64,000 nt of DNA from an uncultured Clostridia bacterium (GCA_947595555.1 CANQES010000001.1:1-64000), one strand, 5' to 3'. Positions 27,753 through 35,815 are shown, counted from the stretch's first letter. The notes: generated by a model not told the origin, from the letters alone. Program-made: numbers and translations.

Positions 27753-28598
27753 TTATATTTTTTTTGTATTAAAAAAAGACGTCCATGCGTCTTTTTTACT
27801 CTTGTTATTAGAATTATTTAATAATCCTATTGGTTTTTCTTTTGGTTTTCCTTCCATAGCTTCTTTTACCAGTTCATCTGCAGCTTGTTTTATTCCTTTT
27901 TTTACACAACATACAATTTGTTTAATATCATATTGTTCTGTTTGTACTTCTTCTAATTGTTTTTGTAATTCTTTATTTTTCATTACTAAGTCATAAACAA
28001 AATCTGCTTCTAAAGCTTGCATATAATTTTCTTCTCTTTCTTTTGATGTAGAAAATCCCCATTCAAGAGCCTCTTGTGATGTTATCCATTCTTCTCTATC
28101 CATTTTTTCTTTGATTTCTTTTTCGGATAAATTTGTTTTTTTAGTATAAATATCTAGAGATGGCTGAGTTATTTTTTCTAAATCTTCTGCAACCTTTTTC
28201 ATTTTATTGGAATCTCCTTTGGCTTCTGTCCAAGCATTGTGAATCATAAGTAGTCCATTTTCTGGAACTATTCTTTCTTGTCCTGCCATAAAAATAACAG
28301 ATGCAGCACTACAAGCAAATCCATCTACAATTGTCTTTAATTTTCCTTTAAAGGTACTTAATAATCCGTAAATAGCTAGACCTTCCGCTACATCTCCTCC
28401 ATAAGAATTTATTCTTACTGTTAGATTTGGAGTGTCCACATAAGTTAAAGCATCTTTCAATGTAAAGGCATCTGTCCTTTCTGGATCCTCAACATTAAAC
28501 CATCTTTCAATTATGTCTTTTTTTCTTATATCTCCATAGATGTATAGTTCTGTCTCTTGGTCATTTACTTTTTTAAAGTTAAGATAATTGTTTTCCAT
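27753..28598 (-). CDS. ClpP-like prohead maturation protease
   Basis: About 281 residues; ATG 28596-28598 with GGGAGGTG upstream. Catalytic Ser in GFACSAASVIFMAGQ, His in GLLMIHNAWTEAKGDSN, oxyanion loop NSYGGDVAEGLAIY. Processes the capsid during assembly. Its start overlaps the portal gene; its last codons contain a terminator hairpin. Confidence 0.93.
   Translation of the reverse strand: MENNYLNFKKVNDQETELYIYGDIRKKDIIERWFNVEDPERTDAFTLKDALTYVDTPNLTVRINSYGGDVAEGLAIYGLLSTFKGKLKTIVDGFACSAASVIFMAGQERIVPENGLLMIHNAWTEAKGDSNKMKKVAEDLEKITQPSLDIYTKKTNLSEKEIKEKMDREEWITSQEALEWGFSTSKEREENYMQALEADFVYDLVMKNKELQKQLEEVQTEQYDIKQIVCCVKKGIKQAADELVKEAMEGKPKEKPIGLLNNSNNKSKKDAWTSFFNTKKI
27772..27797 (-). terminator. 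Terminator hairpin inside the 3' end of the prohead protease gene
   Basis: AAAAAAGACG / CGTCTTTTTT with a 6-nt loop, encoding part of the protease C-terminus (KKDAWTSFF). Symmetric A/T tails. May dampen read-through into the capsid gene or stop opposite transcripts. Confidence 0.6.
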
Positions 28599-29771
28599 CT
28601 TTATTTGCACCTCCCTTCACATTAGCATAGTTTTTGGTTAAATTATGTTCGTCTGCCCAAGGTTCATCTATCCTTGGCAATCCTAATAACTTATTTATTT
28701 CATTTCTGCTAAATCCATCTGCTGTTAACTTATCTATTCCATTTGCAGATTCTATTATATCTTTATGACATATATTAAATTTATTAAATGCTACATACTC
28801 GCCTTTTAAATAATCTTCTTTTCCAACTATTCCAATATTAAATCCATCTTCTAACAAAGTAAAATAATGATCTACTGCCAATGTTATAAAATCATTTGTA
28901 CCGGTAGATTTTTCTGTTTTGCTACCATAAAAAATATCTAGAGGAATATTCCAGTTTTGTGCAACTGTATTGCCTATCCTTAATACTGTTTTTTCAAAAT
29001 CATCTAAATTTTTATTGTTAGCTTTTTCATTTAAGTTTATCAAATCAAATGCTTCTGACAATAATACTATTGCTTCTTCTTCACTCATTAATCCTTCTGT
29101 TATTTTTTCTTTATACTTATCATAAGTAATAGGTTGTTTAGTTTCTATATCCATAATAGTAGGTTGTCCACCAGGAAATTTTAATCTCCATTTTGGTATA
29201 TTATTTTTAATAAAGCTTTTTGATGTCACATTTAAAATTTTTGACATATTATTTTTAAATTTTTCAGATGCTGTTTGAAGTCCTGTATTTTTTATTGAAT
29301 AATATATTGAATCATCTATAGTATATTTTTTTTGCATAGGAATAGTGTTTCCATCATCATCAGTTATAGTTACGTTTGAAAAAACTTTTCCATAAAGTAT
29401 AGAATTACTCATAATAAAATCGTCAGCTACATACATTAGATTATTACCGTTTTAAACCTTTATTAATTAATACTAATGCTGATTTTTCAATAAGTAATTT
29501 AGTTACTAATTTATATAAAAATCTTGTCCCATTTTCATTATAATTTGGTTGTAAGTTTAAGGTCCAATATATTTCATTTCTTTTCTCTTCAATTTTTTTT
29601 GTATCTTTATTTTGTCCAAAAATCTGTATCTCACATTTTGAAATTGTTTTTGCTATTAAGTCTATTGCATGAGCTTCTGCTAATGTATATATGTAATCAG
29701 CATTATTGTTTTCACCAAATAAAATATTAAATATATACTGTCCGTTTTTCATTTTTCTTATCAAAAAACAC
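28579..29771 (-). CDS. Phage portal protein, needs two +1 shifts at CGG
   Basis: About 396 residues if both shifts occur. AGGAGGT (29777-29783) points to the GTG at 29769-29771: MFFDKKNEK, then CGG; skipping C gives GQYIFNILFGENNNADY, the usual portal start. At 29447-29449 AAA-CGG-TAA would end the protein; skipping C gives GNNLMYVADDF and the rest of the portal (SKSFIKNNIPKWRLKFPGGQ, FNICHKDIIESANGIDKL). HK97-type portal forming the dodecameric DNA channel. An essential gene with two sites argues against simple decay. Confidence 0.85.
29447..29449 (-). other. In-frame CGG +1 shift site 4 (portal, second)
   Basis: AAA-CGG-TAA-TAA read straight stops at once; AAA-GGT-AAT-AAT-CTA-ATG continues the portal. 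Confidence 0.85.
29742..29744 (-). other. In-frame CGG +1 shift site 3 (portal, first)
   Basis: GAA-AAA-CGG-ACA stops five codons later; GAA-AAA-GGA-CAG-TAT joins the main portal frame. The phase before it is fixed by the ribosome binding site. Confidence 0.75.
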
Positions 29772-29782
29772 TTGTCCACCTC

Positions 29783-31513
29783 CTAACCATAAATAACTTC
29801 TTCATCTAATAATTCTTGTACACTCATTGCTGCCACAAAAGCCATAAAAGGATCGTTTTTTCTTAATTTTGGTTCTATTTTTTCATATTTTTTATTTCCA
29901 TCTTTTCCATCTTTTACAGAAGTATTGTTAATTGCCCATCTCATTATTGCACTATTGCCTATATTTATATTTCCTTCAGCAAATGCTACTTCTATTCTTG
30001 GTGCAACTATCGAAGCAATACTTGCTGGATATCTAATCATTCTTACTAAACCATATGGGTTTTGCTTTGTTTCAAGTGAAATTCCAAATTCCTCAAAAAT
30101 TTCTTTCAAAAAATTATATCTATATGTATCTAAAACAATTTTTTTTACATTATATTTTTGCATTTCTGAAAGAATCCAAAGTATTATTTTTCTTCCATCT
30201 ATACTTTCATTATCTGTAATTTCAAAGTCTTGATATCCTTCTTGTCCTATATTATCAAATGGAAATTTAATGTCATTATAAAATTTATTTTTTTTACATA
30301 TCCATGTCTTACATCTCCAAATATATTCTCCATCTTTCTTAAATAAAAAACCTGCTGAAGCAAAATCTCTTAATGATGCAAAATCTATACCTACAATTGC
30401 ATTTCTGCCTTTTATATCGCCTGTTGCTCTTTCTATTTTCTCATCAGCATTATCATAAGATGCTTTTATTATTAAATCCCATTCTGCAACAGCTTGTTCT
30501 TCATCTTGTTGAGGCAAATTCATTCTTTTTGCATAAAATTCTACTCTATAAGATTTCTGTTTTTTCATTTTTAGGTAATCTCTTATCAATTCATTTTTAA
30601 GAACTGGCATATATCGTAGACTAGGATTTGCTTGACACCAAACAGTTATATCTATATCATTCTTATCATTAGTTCTTAGAAATTTCTCCATTGGAATATC
30701 TACTGTTATTAGGTCATTTATTTTATATATAATAGGTAAAAGACCTAAAGAATTATATTCTCCATTAAGTACTAGTTTTGCCATAGATAATTTTTCATCT
30801 AATGGTCCATCTCTAATTGTACCATTTGTAGTAATAGTTACCGTTCTTGCATGTTTTATTTTTCCTAAGCCAGAACTATATACATTTATTTGTTTATAAT
30901 CTTCATAAGCATGCAATTCATTAAAAATAATCATTCCTGTTTGTTTTCCGTCTTTTGTTTTTGCATTAGCAGTATTATATCTTAAAATAGAATGCGTTAT
31001 TTTATTTATTACTTCTGTTTTATTCCAATAAAAATATTTTTTCATTATACTCTTATTGTTTTCCAACATGTTATAAACAATATTAAATGAATTTAAAGCT
31101 TGTTCTTCTGAAGTCGCAACTATATCTATATGATAATTTTTTACTCCATAATAATGCGTTTGTAAAAAATTTGCTAATGGCATTATCATTCCATCTTTTC
31201 CATTTCCTCTAGCCATAACAATTAAAATATCTGGAAATATTACTATATCTGGGTTTTCTTTTTCATACATAAAAAACAATGCATAAGCAAATTTTTGATA
31301 TGGAAATAGTTTATAATACCATTTTTCACAATATTTTACAGCTTTTTTGAATGTTTCTTCATCAAAAAAAACATCATCTCTCGATAATGTTGGTTTTACT
31401 ATATTTTTAATTAGTAATTTTATTTCATCATCAGTTTCTTTGGGGTTCTCTTCTACAAATTTTATATATTCTTCTATTTCATTACAACAAATCATCCTCC
31501 CCTTCACCACCAC
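29783..31513 (-). CDS. Terminase large subunit
   Basis: About 570-576 residues. ATPase Walker A-like region VMARGNGKDGMIMPLA, Walker B/Glu near MIIFNELHAYED, and nuclease motif AIVGIDFASLRDFAS (metal-binding Asp), with IVLDTYRYNF. Packages DNA through the portal. Start is uncertain: GTG at 31513 or ATG at 31495, where a GGGGAGG lies too close. Overlaps the small subunit gene. Confidence 0.94.
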   Translation of the reverse strand: MVVKGRMICCNEIEEYIKFVEENPKETDDEIKLLIKNIVKPTLSRDDVFFDEETFKKAVKYCEKWYYKLFPYQKFAYALFFMYEKENPDIVIFPDILIVMARGNGKDGMIMPLANFLQTHYYGVKNYHIDIVATSEEQALNSFNIVYNMLENNKSIMKKYFYWNKTEVINKITHSILRYNTANAKTKDGKQTGMIIFNELHAYEDYKQINVYSSGLGKIKHARTVTITTNGTIRDGPLDEKLSMAKLVLNGEYNSLGLLPIIYKINDLITVDIPMEKFLRTNDKNDIDITVWCQANPSLRYMPVLKNELIRDYLKMKKQKSYRVEFYAKRMNLPQQDEEQAVAEWDLIIKASYDNADEKIERATGDIKGRNAIVGIDFASLRDFASAGFLFKKDGEYIWRCKTWICKKNKFYNDIKFPFDNIGQEGYQDFEITDNESIDGRKIILWILSEMQKYNVKKIVLDTYRYNFLKEIFEEFGISLETKQNPYGLVRMIRYPASIASIVAPRIEVAFAEGNINIGNSAIMRWAINNTSVKDGKDGNKKYEKIEPKLRKNDPFMAFVAAMSVQELLDEEVIYG

Positions 31514-31922
31514 TTTCTTCCGGTGTTTTTAATTCTAAGTCTTGTAAGATTTTTAACATTTGTGCATTGGTTTTCAATAGTCTTTCATAACTTTCATTTG
31601 GCTTATATGTAGTAAATCCATTTCCACCAGTTGTTTTATATCTAAGTCCATTAATATTAATATCATGTTGTAATCTTTCCTTTTGTTCAACAAAATATAA
31701 ATAATCCTCAATCATATCATCAAATTGTTTTCCGAATTTATTCTGTGATAATAATTGATCTAGTAAATCTTTTCTGATTAATTCTTTTTTTTCTTGAACA
31801 TCTTCCTCAAATTTCTTTACTTTTTCCATGTTTTTAATTTTTTCTTCTAAATTTTCTACTACTTTTTCTAATTCTTTTTCCCTTTTGCTTGTTGATTTTG
31901 ATGTCTTTTTTTTAGTCGCCAT
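31482..31922 (-). CDS. Terminase small subunit (P27-like)
   Basis: 146 residues; Lys-rich N-terminus, coiled coil (KELEKVVENLEEKIKNMEKV), then FDDMIEDYLYFVEQKERLQH and TGGNGFTTYKPNESYERLLK typical of P27-type small terminases. Recognises the packaging site. Confidence 0.85.
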   Translation of the reverse strand: MATKKKTSKSTSKREKELEKVVENLEEKIKNMEKVKKFEEDVQEKKELIRKDLLDQLLSQNKFGKQFDDMIEDYLYFVEQKERLQHDININGLRYKTTGGNGFTTYKPNESYERLLKTNAQMLKILQDLELKTPEESGGEGEDDLL

Positions 31923-31969
31923 TTACATACCCCCTTTACACGCGTAAAAAAACAAAAAAGTTAAACAGT

Positions 31970-32034
31970 CGTTACCTCACACCCGCTCTCCATAAGCTTC
32001 TAATGGCTCCAGATTTTGACCGGGGGTGTCCTTC
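31970..32034. other. Candidate packaging (cos) region
   Basis: A GC-rich island (GACCGGGGGTGTCC at about 32018-32031, CACCCGCTC at about 31980) in an otherwise AT-rich gap directly before the small terminase gene, where cos lies in many HK97-type phages. No cut site can be proven from sequence alone. Confidence 0.4.
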
Positions 32035-32391
32035 CTAACATAATTGTATATTTTCTAATTTCTTTAGTTCGTTTGGTAATTCATTTTGCTTATACTTATA
32101 TTCTAGCTTTGATATTATAGGCTTTCCATCTACATATTGTGTACTTGATATTATTTCTGTTATATCTTTATCCATTAGTTCATCATCCAATATAACTTCT
32201 TCACTTTGTATATTATTCTTACTTAATTCTTTTATTATTCTTCTTTGATTATCTATTTCTTCTCTATACTGTTCTATTTCTTCAGCCAAATCTTCTATTA
32301 TTTGTTTATCACTTATATATACATTATTATATTTAGCAAACATTCTTTGCTTAGTTTCTTGATATCTATCAAGTTCTTTATTTTCTTTCAT
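32035..32391 (-). CDS. Hypothetical coiled-coil protein
   Basis: 118 residues, charged and helical (KQIIEDLAEEIEQYREEIDN). ATG at 32389-32391 directly follows the TAG of the frameshifted upstream gene. Conserved function unknown. Confidence 0.6.
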   Translation of the reverse strand: MKENKELDRYQETKQRMFAKYNNVYISDKQIIEDLAEEIEQYREEIDNQRRIIKELSKNNIQSEEVILDDELMDKDITEIISSTQYVDGKPIISKLEYKYKQNELPNELKKLENIQLC

Positions 32392-32818
32392 CTATTTTTC
32401 CTCCTCATTTATAGTTAAACATAATAGACCATCTATTACTTCTATTTCGTAGCTGTGGTCTAAATGTTTTATCTTTTTTCCGCTTCTTAAATGTGTTATC
32501 AAACAAACCTAATTTTTCTAATATCATATTACATTCCTTTTGTGGAATATTTGATAACAACATTATTGTATTTTGCATTATATTTAATACATTTATTACA
32601 TGACTTAATTGAGCATTTAGTTTTGAACTTCCTCTAGCTAAACAATTAAAAAACATTTTCATTGATACAACTATCTCTTCTTCATCTAATAAGTATGATG
32701 CTGCAATACCATTTGTAAATGTTATTGTTCCAACTTTCTCATTTTCAGTATTCATTTCTTTCAATTCCGCTTCTATATTGTTTACTTTATATGCTTGCAT
32801 TAAATGTTTTAATTTCAA
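32392..32818 (-). CDS. Hypothetical protein with CGG +1 shift, 141 residues
   Basis: Read straight, the tail after codon 112 is Arg/Lys/Asn-rich nonsense ending at 32405. Skipping the C of codon 113 (CGG at 32480-32482) gives KKGKKIKHLDHSYEIEVIDG and LLCLTINEEEK, a balanced C-terminus whose TAG abuts the next ATG. I found this one by looking for in-frame CGG, not by a truncated family hit, so it works as a prediction. Not recognised; conserved helices in the N-terminal part. Confidence 0.65.
32480..32482 (-). other. In-frame CGG +1 shift site 5
   Basis: AAG-AAG-CGG-AAA; the +1 frame ends at a TAG (32392-32394) abutting the next start codon. Confidence 0.65.
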
Positions 32819-33184
32819 TTACCATCTCTCCTTTGTTAATGGAACTTTTCTTTTTCTCCATCTCCATCTATGTCTATCTTCAATTATTTCATGTGCTTCA
32901 AAACTTAAACTTATACAATTGTTTATATCTAAAGCTAAATCTGGTCTTTCTTTAATTGGTATAATATGATGAACTGTATCTGCATTTATTATTTTTATTA
33001 CTTTTGGAAAATGTTTTCCATCATTCCATTTACCTAAAAAAAATTGACACTTTCCTTTATCTCTTTTTAATACCTTTTCTCTTAATTCGTCCCAGTCTGT
33101 AGAATTATAAAATTTATTGGTATTCCCTTTGGCAATTTCTATTTCCCAATTATAATATTTCCTTCTTGCTCTTCTTTGCTTCAC
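32819..33184 (-). CDS. HNH endonuclease of the packaging module
   Basis: 121 residues; GTG start overlapping the upstream TGA. Core VHHIIPIKERPDLALDINNC with His-His and Asn, then SLSFEAHEIIEDRHR. Such nucleases beside terminase are needed for genome cleavage in HK97-like phages. Confidence 0.88.
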   Translation of the reverse strand: MKQRRARRKYYNWEIEIAKGNTNKFYNSTDWDELREKVLKRDKGKCQFFLGKWNDGKHFPKVIKIINADTVHHIIPIKERPDLALDINNCISLSFEAHEIIEDRHRWRWRKRKVPLTKERW

Positions 33185-33402
33185 TTGATTATCCCTTTCA
33201 TTATAGGTTTATTCTTCTTAGCTGTAACAATTACTTTTGTTTTCTTTTTATATTCTTCTTTTTCTTCTACTTTTTCATACTCATAACACTTAACAGTATT
33301 GTCTAATCTTCTCCTTAATTCTTCTTGACAATACTTGTCCTTTTTACAATTACTACATATTTCTTTTAAAAATATATCAAATATGCTTTCATTTGTTTTC
33401 AT
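33181..33402 (-). CDS. Hypothetical small Cys-containing protein
   Basis: 73 residues; CSNCKKDKYCQEELRRRLDN may bind zinc. Stop overlaps the HNH start (GTGA). Unknown function. Confidence 0.6.
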   Translation of the reverse strand: MKTNESIFDIFLKEICSNCKKDKYCQEELRRRLDNTVKCYEYEKVEEKEEYKKKTKVIVTAKKNKPIMKGIIK

Positions 33403-33452
33403 AGACTATTTTCTCCTTTACTTGTTTATAATCTTGCCTATAACATTACTCC

Positions 33453-33668
33453 TTAAATTTCAAACTTAGTCTCATATTCTTTTTTATCTTGGTCAAATGC
33501 ACATTTCTCACATATTCTACGCCCACTTGAATATCTTATTACTCTTTGCCTACCACAATTTATACAATTGTTCCTATCATAGCCTATTTCTTTTCCTAAT
33601 GACTTATAAAACTCTTTTCTCTCTTTTTCTTCATCTTCCCACATTTCTTCCCAATTAGTCATTAACAT
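33453..33668 (-). CDS. Small zinc-ribbon protein
   Basis: 71 residues with CINCGRQRVIRYSSGRRICE followed by KC, a CX2C...CX2C zinc ribbon, and acidic N-terminus (NWEEMWEDEEKERKE). Role unknown. Confidence 0.6.
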   Translation of the reverse strand: MLMTNWEEMWEDEEKERKEFYKSLGKEIGYDRNNCINCGRQRVIRYSSGRRICEKCAFDQDKKEYETKFEI

Positions 33669-33672
33669 TCAC

Positions 33673-33984
33673 CTACATTCTTACTAAATTAGCCTTTTTA
33701 TATAATTTAAAATTATCAAATAGCCAATTTTCTAATATATCAAAACCTTCATTATGTTCTTCTTCATTATTAGCTACAATTTCTTTATATTCACAAGTTA
33801 AAATCCAATCTTTGTTTATAAATCCGTGTTGCCACACTTCACTTTCCCAAGAAGTCCCTCTAAATGTTCTTTCGTTCCAATTTCTTTTATGATTGCATAT
33901 TTTATAATCTGCTAATTCTTCATTTACTAAAAATGCTGTTGCATAAATTTTATGAGGATATTCATCAAAGTCGCTATACTCCAT
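33673..33984 (-). CDS. Hypothetical protein, 103 residues
   Basis: Starts MEYSDFDEYPHKIYATAFLV; Trp-rich centre. Overlaps the end of the upstream small ORF. No domain recognised. Confidence 0.55.
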   Translation of the reverse strand: MEYSDFDEYPHKIYATAFLVNEELADYKICNHKRNWNERTFRGTSWESEVWQHGFINKDWILTCEYKEIVANNEEEHNEGFDILENWLFDNFKLYKKANLVRM

Positions 33985-34111
33985 ATATTTCCTCCTCTTT
34001 TATCCATTCTCTTATTCCACTTAATTTATACATGAATCTTATTCCATTTACTTTATGATTTTCGCCTTGATATTTTATTGTTTGTCCAAATATATATTTA
34101 CATTTATACAT
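33974..34111 (-). CDS. Small hypothetical protein, 45 residues
   Basis: MYKCKYIFGQTIKYQGENHK... ATG lies 1 bp after the upstream gene's stop; its end overlaps the next gene, which uses a GAGGAGG site inside it. Position in a tight operon is the main support. Confidence 0.55.
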   Translation of the reverse strand: MYKCKYIFGQTIKYQGENHKVNGIRFMYKLSGIREWIKEEEIYGV

Positions 34112-34112
34112 A

Positions 34113-34373
34113 CTAATCTTTCACTTTCTCTACTAAATTTGCTTTTATTAAATTATTTTGTATTTTATCTATCTCTTTAATTATTTTATTTTTAAATGTA
34201 AATTGATACCATCTTAAATTATAGCAAGGAAAAACCAATTCTTTTTTCTTTGGAATTATACATACATAGGCACATTTTCCTAATGGTAAATCATATTTAT
34301 ATGTATTGCCTTGTAAATAAAAACCAAACTTTCCTAACTCTTTCAAATCTACATTATCTTTTATTTTCCACAT
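34113..34373 (-). CDS. Hypothetical protein, 86 residues
   Basis: MWKIKDNVDLKELGKFGFYL..., with KCAYVCIIPKKKELVFPCYN. First protein gene after the tRNA in the late direction, AAAGGAG site. Function unknown. Confidence 0.55.
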   Translation of the reverse strand: MWKIKDNVDLKELGKFGFYLQGNTYKYDLPLGKCAYVCIIPKKKELVFPCYNLRWYQFTFKNKIIKEIDKIQNNLIKANLVEKVKD

Positions 34374-34413
34374 TTGCTTTTATCTCCTTTAATTGTTTTA
34401 TTTTTGCTTCACT

Positions 34414-34489
34414 TGGTCTAGGTCGAAGGAGTCGAACCTTCAATCTCAGGTATCCAAGACCCGCATCTTACCATCAAGACTTGACCTAG
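34414..34489 (-). tRNA. tRNA-Pro(UGG), phage-encoded, with encoded CCA
   Basis: Acceptor CTAGGTC/GACCTAG (7 bp), D stem GTCT/AGAT, anticodon stem CGGGT/ACCTG with loop CTTGGAT (anticodon TGG), variable AGATT, T arm GAAGG-TTCGACT-CCTTC, A73 and genomic CCA. C1-G72 and A73 agree with bacterial tRNA-Pro. Odd: A8 and U14 replace the usual U8-A14 pair. The loop has the normal 7 nt, so this is not an obvious CGG-reading frameshift suppressor. Confidence 0.85.
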
Positions 34490-34604
34490 ATATTAGAACT
34501 CACTAGGAAAGTTCCTTTAACAAAAGATTAGAGAGATATTAATTAATTTATAGGAGTGTGTTGTATGGATTTATATATTAACATACCTAGCATAGTTAAT
34601 GGCA

Positions 34605-34643
34605 TAATAAAAGAGCCTATCTATTCGGTAAGCTCTTTTATTA
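34605..34643. terminator. Bidirectional terminator upstream of the tRNA
   Basis: TAATAAAAGAGC / GCTCTTTTATTA, perfect 12-bp stem with 15-nt loop. It insulates the late operon from the toxin-antitoxin locus. Confidence 0.7.
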
Positions 34644-34688
34644 AAACTGTATATGTGAAAGTTTAATGTCTTAATTTGTCCTTTTAGG

Positions 34689-34717
34689 TTGATTATTTTT
34701 CTAACTCATAGTATAAT
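34689..34717 (+). promoter_or_regulatory. Toxin promoter of TA locus 1
   Basis: TTGATT (34689-34694), 17 bp, TATAAT (34712-34717). Start point near 34724. Confidence 0.8.
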
Positions 34718-34770
34718 AGCTTTGTCTTCTGTTCTATCTTCTTTTTTAAATCTTCGGAAAGGAGGTAGCA

Positions 34771-34839
34771 ATGAAAAACCTAATTCGTATCGTCGCATTA
34801 GTTGTTATATACTTAATTCTTAAGTTGTTCAATGATTAA
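34771..34839 (+). CDS. Candidate type I toxin peptide 1, 22 residues
   Basis: ATG with a near-ideal AAAGGAGG site 5 nt upstream. The peptide begins MKNLIRIVALVVIYLILK and ends LFND: one membrane-spanning helix with charged ends. Runs on the plus strand against the surrounding genes, with its own promoter and terminator, and is opposed by an antisense promoter. Shares length, MKN start and hydrophobic pattern with the peptide at 51222-51290. By analogy with Fst/TxpA-type toxins it would act at the membrane. Family not recognised. Confidence 0.7.
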   Translation: MKNLIRIVALVVIYLILKLFND

Positions 34840-34842
34840 TGC

Positions 34843-34872
34843 AAAAGACTAGAGCTACCACTCTAGTCTTTT
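34843..34872. terminator. Shared bidirectional terminator of TA locus 1
   Basis: AAAAGACTAGAG / CTCTAGTCTTTT, 12 bp, loop CTACCA. Serves both toxin mRNA and antisense RNA. Confidence 0.85.
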
Positions 34873-34993
34873 TTTGTCTTCTTCCAATTTCGTATCGTCC
34901 TTCTTGCGAAAAGAGGTTAAATGAATGAATAAATAATAAATAAAGAATTGAGAATTTATTATTATCATATTTAACCTTGACACTTATGTGTCT
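34843..34993 (-). ncRNA. Candidate antitoxin RNA 1, about 150 nt
   Basis: Runs from the promoter at 35027-34999 to the shared terminator. It starts with a hairpin (GACAC-ATAA-GTGTC) and carries complements of both direct repeats plus an imperfect copy of the toxin ribosome-binding region (CGAAAAGAGGT against GGAAAGGAGGT). Confidence 0.65.
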
Positions 34994-34998
34994 ATATT

Positions 34999-35027
34999 AT
35001 TATACTAGAGTTGTTATTAAAAATCAA
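34999..35027 (-). promoter_or_regulatory. Antitoxin RNA promoter of TA locus 1
   Basis: On the minus strand TTGATT (35027-35022), 17 bp, TATAAT (35004-34999). Same boxes and spacing as the toxin promoter. Confidence 0.8.
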
Positions 35028-35131
35028 TACTTCTGGGTATATTTTATTAATTTTTTTATTGGGTTTTTTATAATTTTATGCTAATTCTATTACAATTATA
35101 CCACTTTTATGTTGATTTTGCAAATTTTCAT

Positions 35132-35172
35132 TAAAAAACTAGCTATAAAATAAATCTATAACTAGTCTTCAT
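35132..35172 (-). terminator. Terminator at the end of the early operon
   Basis: On the minus strand ACTAGTTATA ... TATAGCTAGT followed by a T6 run. A second stem, ATTAAATAAAA/TTTTATTTAAT, lies at about 35175-35205. Confidence 0.6.
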
Positions 35173-35325
35173 ATTAAATAAAATTCGGAGCCTTTTATTT
35201 AATCCTATTATTCTCACTTGGACTTTGGACTGGTTTCTCTCCAGTTGCGATAATTTTACTATTCTTATTATACTATATATAAATAGTAATTAATATAGAA
35301 TTTTTACCGAATTTATACCGAATTT

Positions 35326-35805
35326 TTATAGTTTGGCTATTTTTTCAATTGCCTCATCTATTATTGCTTTTATAGTCTCTCCTGTCCTTGTTTGATGATA
35401 AATTTCCCAATAAACCCTATTTCCTATATCCTCATATGTATTGCCTTCTATATAATAAGCCTCTAACATTTTTCTTTCTTTGAATTTTAATCCTTCCAGT
35501 CTATCGTCAATCGTTTCAACTTTATCTCTTAAATCTTTTATTATTTTCTCTAAAATTTCAATTTCTTTATTCAATTCATTTTTCTTTATATCATTTTTTT
35601 CTATTTTTTTGAGCACCTTATTGCTAATTTTATTTTTGCTATGTATATCTTGATTTATTCCATATGCTGATGTTAACATGGTGTCTAGCTCATCATCAGA
35701 TTTTAATTTTATCCTTGCTAACTTTAATTCTTTTAGTTTAATATTTAATTTTGCCTTGTTCTCTTTGTATTCTTTTAATAATTTAATTAGTTCTTCCTTC
35801 GTCAT
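35326..35805 (-). CDS. Sigma-70 region 4-like phage regulator (late transcription)
   Basis: About 159 residues; ATG 35803-35805 behind AGGAGG. A long N-terminal coiled coil (residues about 10-100), then FKERKMLEAYYIEGNTYEDI, a helix-turn-helix like sigma region 4 or ArpU-type late regulators. Last gene of the early operon, the normal place for the switch to late transcription. Confidence 0.7.
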   Translation of the reverse strand: MTKEELIKLLKEYKENKAKLNIKLKELKLARIKLKSDDELDTMLTSAYGINQDIHSKNKISNKVLKKIEKNDIKKNELNKEIEILEKIIKDLRDKVETIDDRLEGLKFKERKMLEAYYIEGNTYEDIGNRVYWEIYHQTRTGETIKAIIDEAIEKIAKL

Positions 35806-35815
35806 AAGTTTCCTC

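Larger units (their letters stand above)
34721..34899 (+). repeat. Direct repeats of TA locus 1
   Basis: TTTGTCTTCT occurs at 34721-34730 (toxin leader) and 34873-34882; TTCGTATCGTC at 34784-34794 (toxin codons 5-8) and 34889-34899. Same order on both sides of the terminator, so the antisense RNA carries complements of both. Confidence 0.75.

Noticed and set aside
8482..29452. Homopolymer (A4) indels as the cause in rluB and portal
   Set aside because: Removing an A also restores the frame, but removing the C gives better family matches (ELIGQGKVKVN; GNNLMYVADDF) and explains all sites with one rule.
34414..34489. Phage tRNA as the CGG-reading frameshift suppressor
   Set aside because: The anticodon loop has 7 nt with UGG and cannot pair with CGG or CGGN.
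34565..34666. 33-codon plus-strand ORF (MDLYINIPSIVNG...) with a fair ribosome binding site
   Set aside because: It is spanned by a perfect terminator stem and has no promoter or similarity to the nearby toxin; I treat it as chance.
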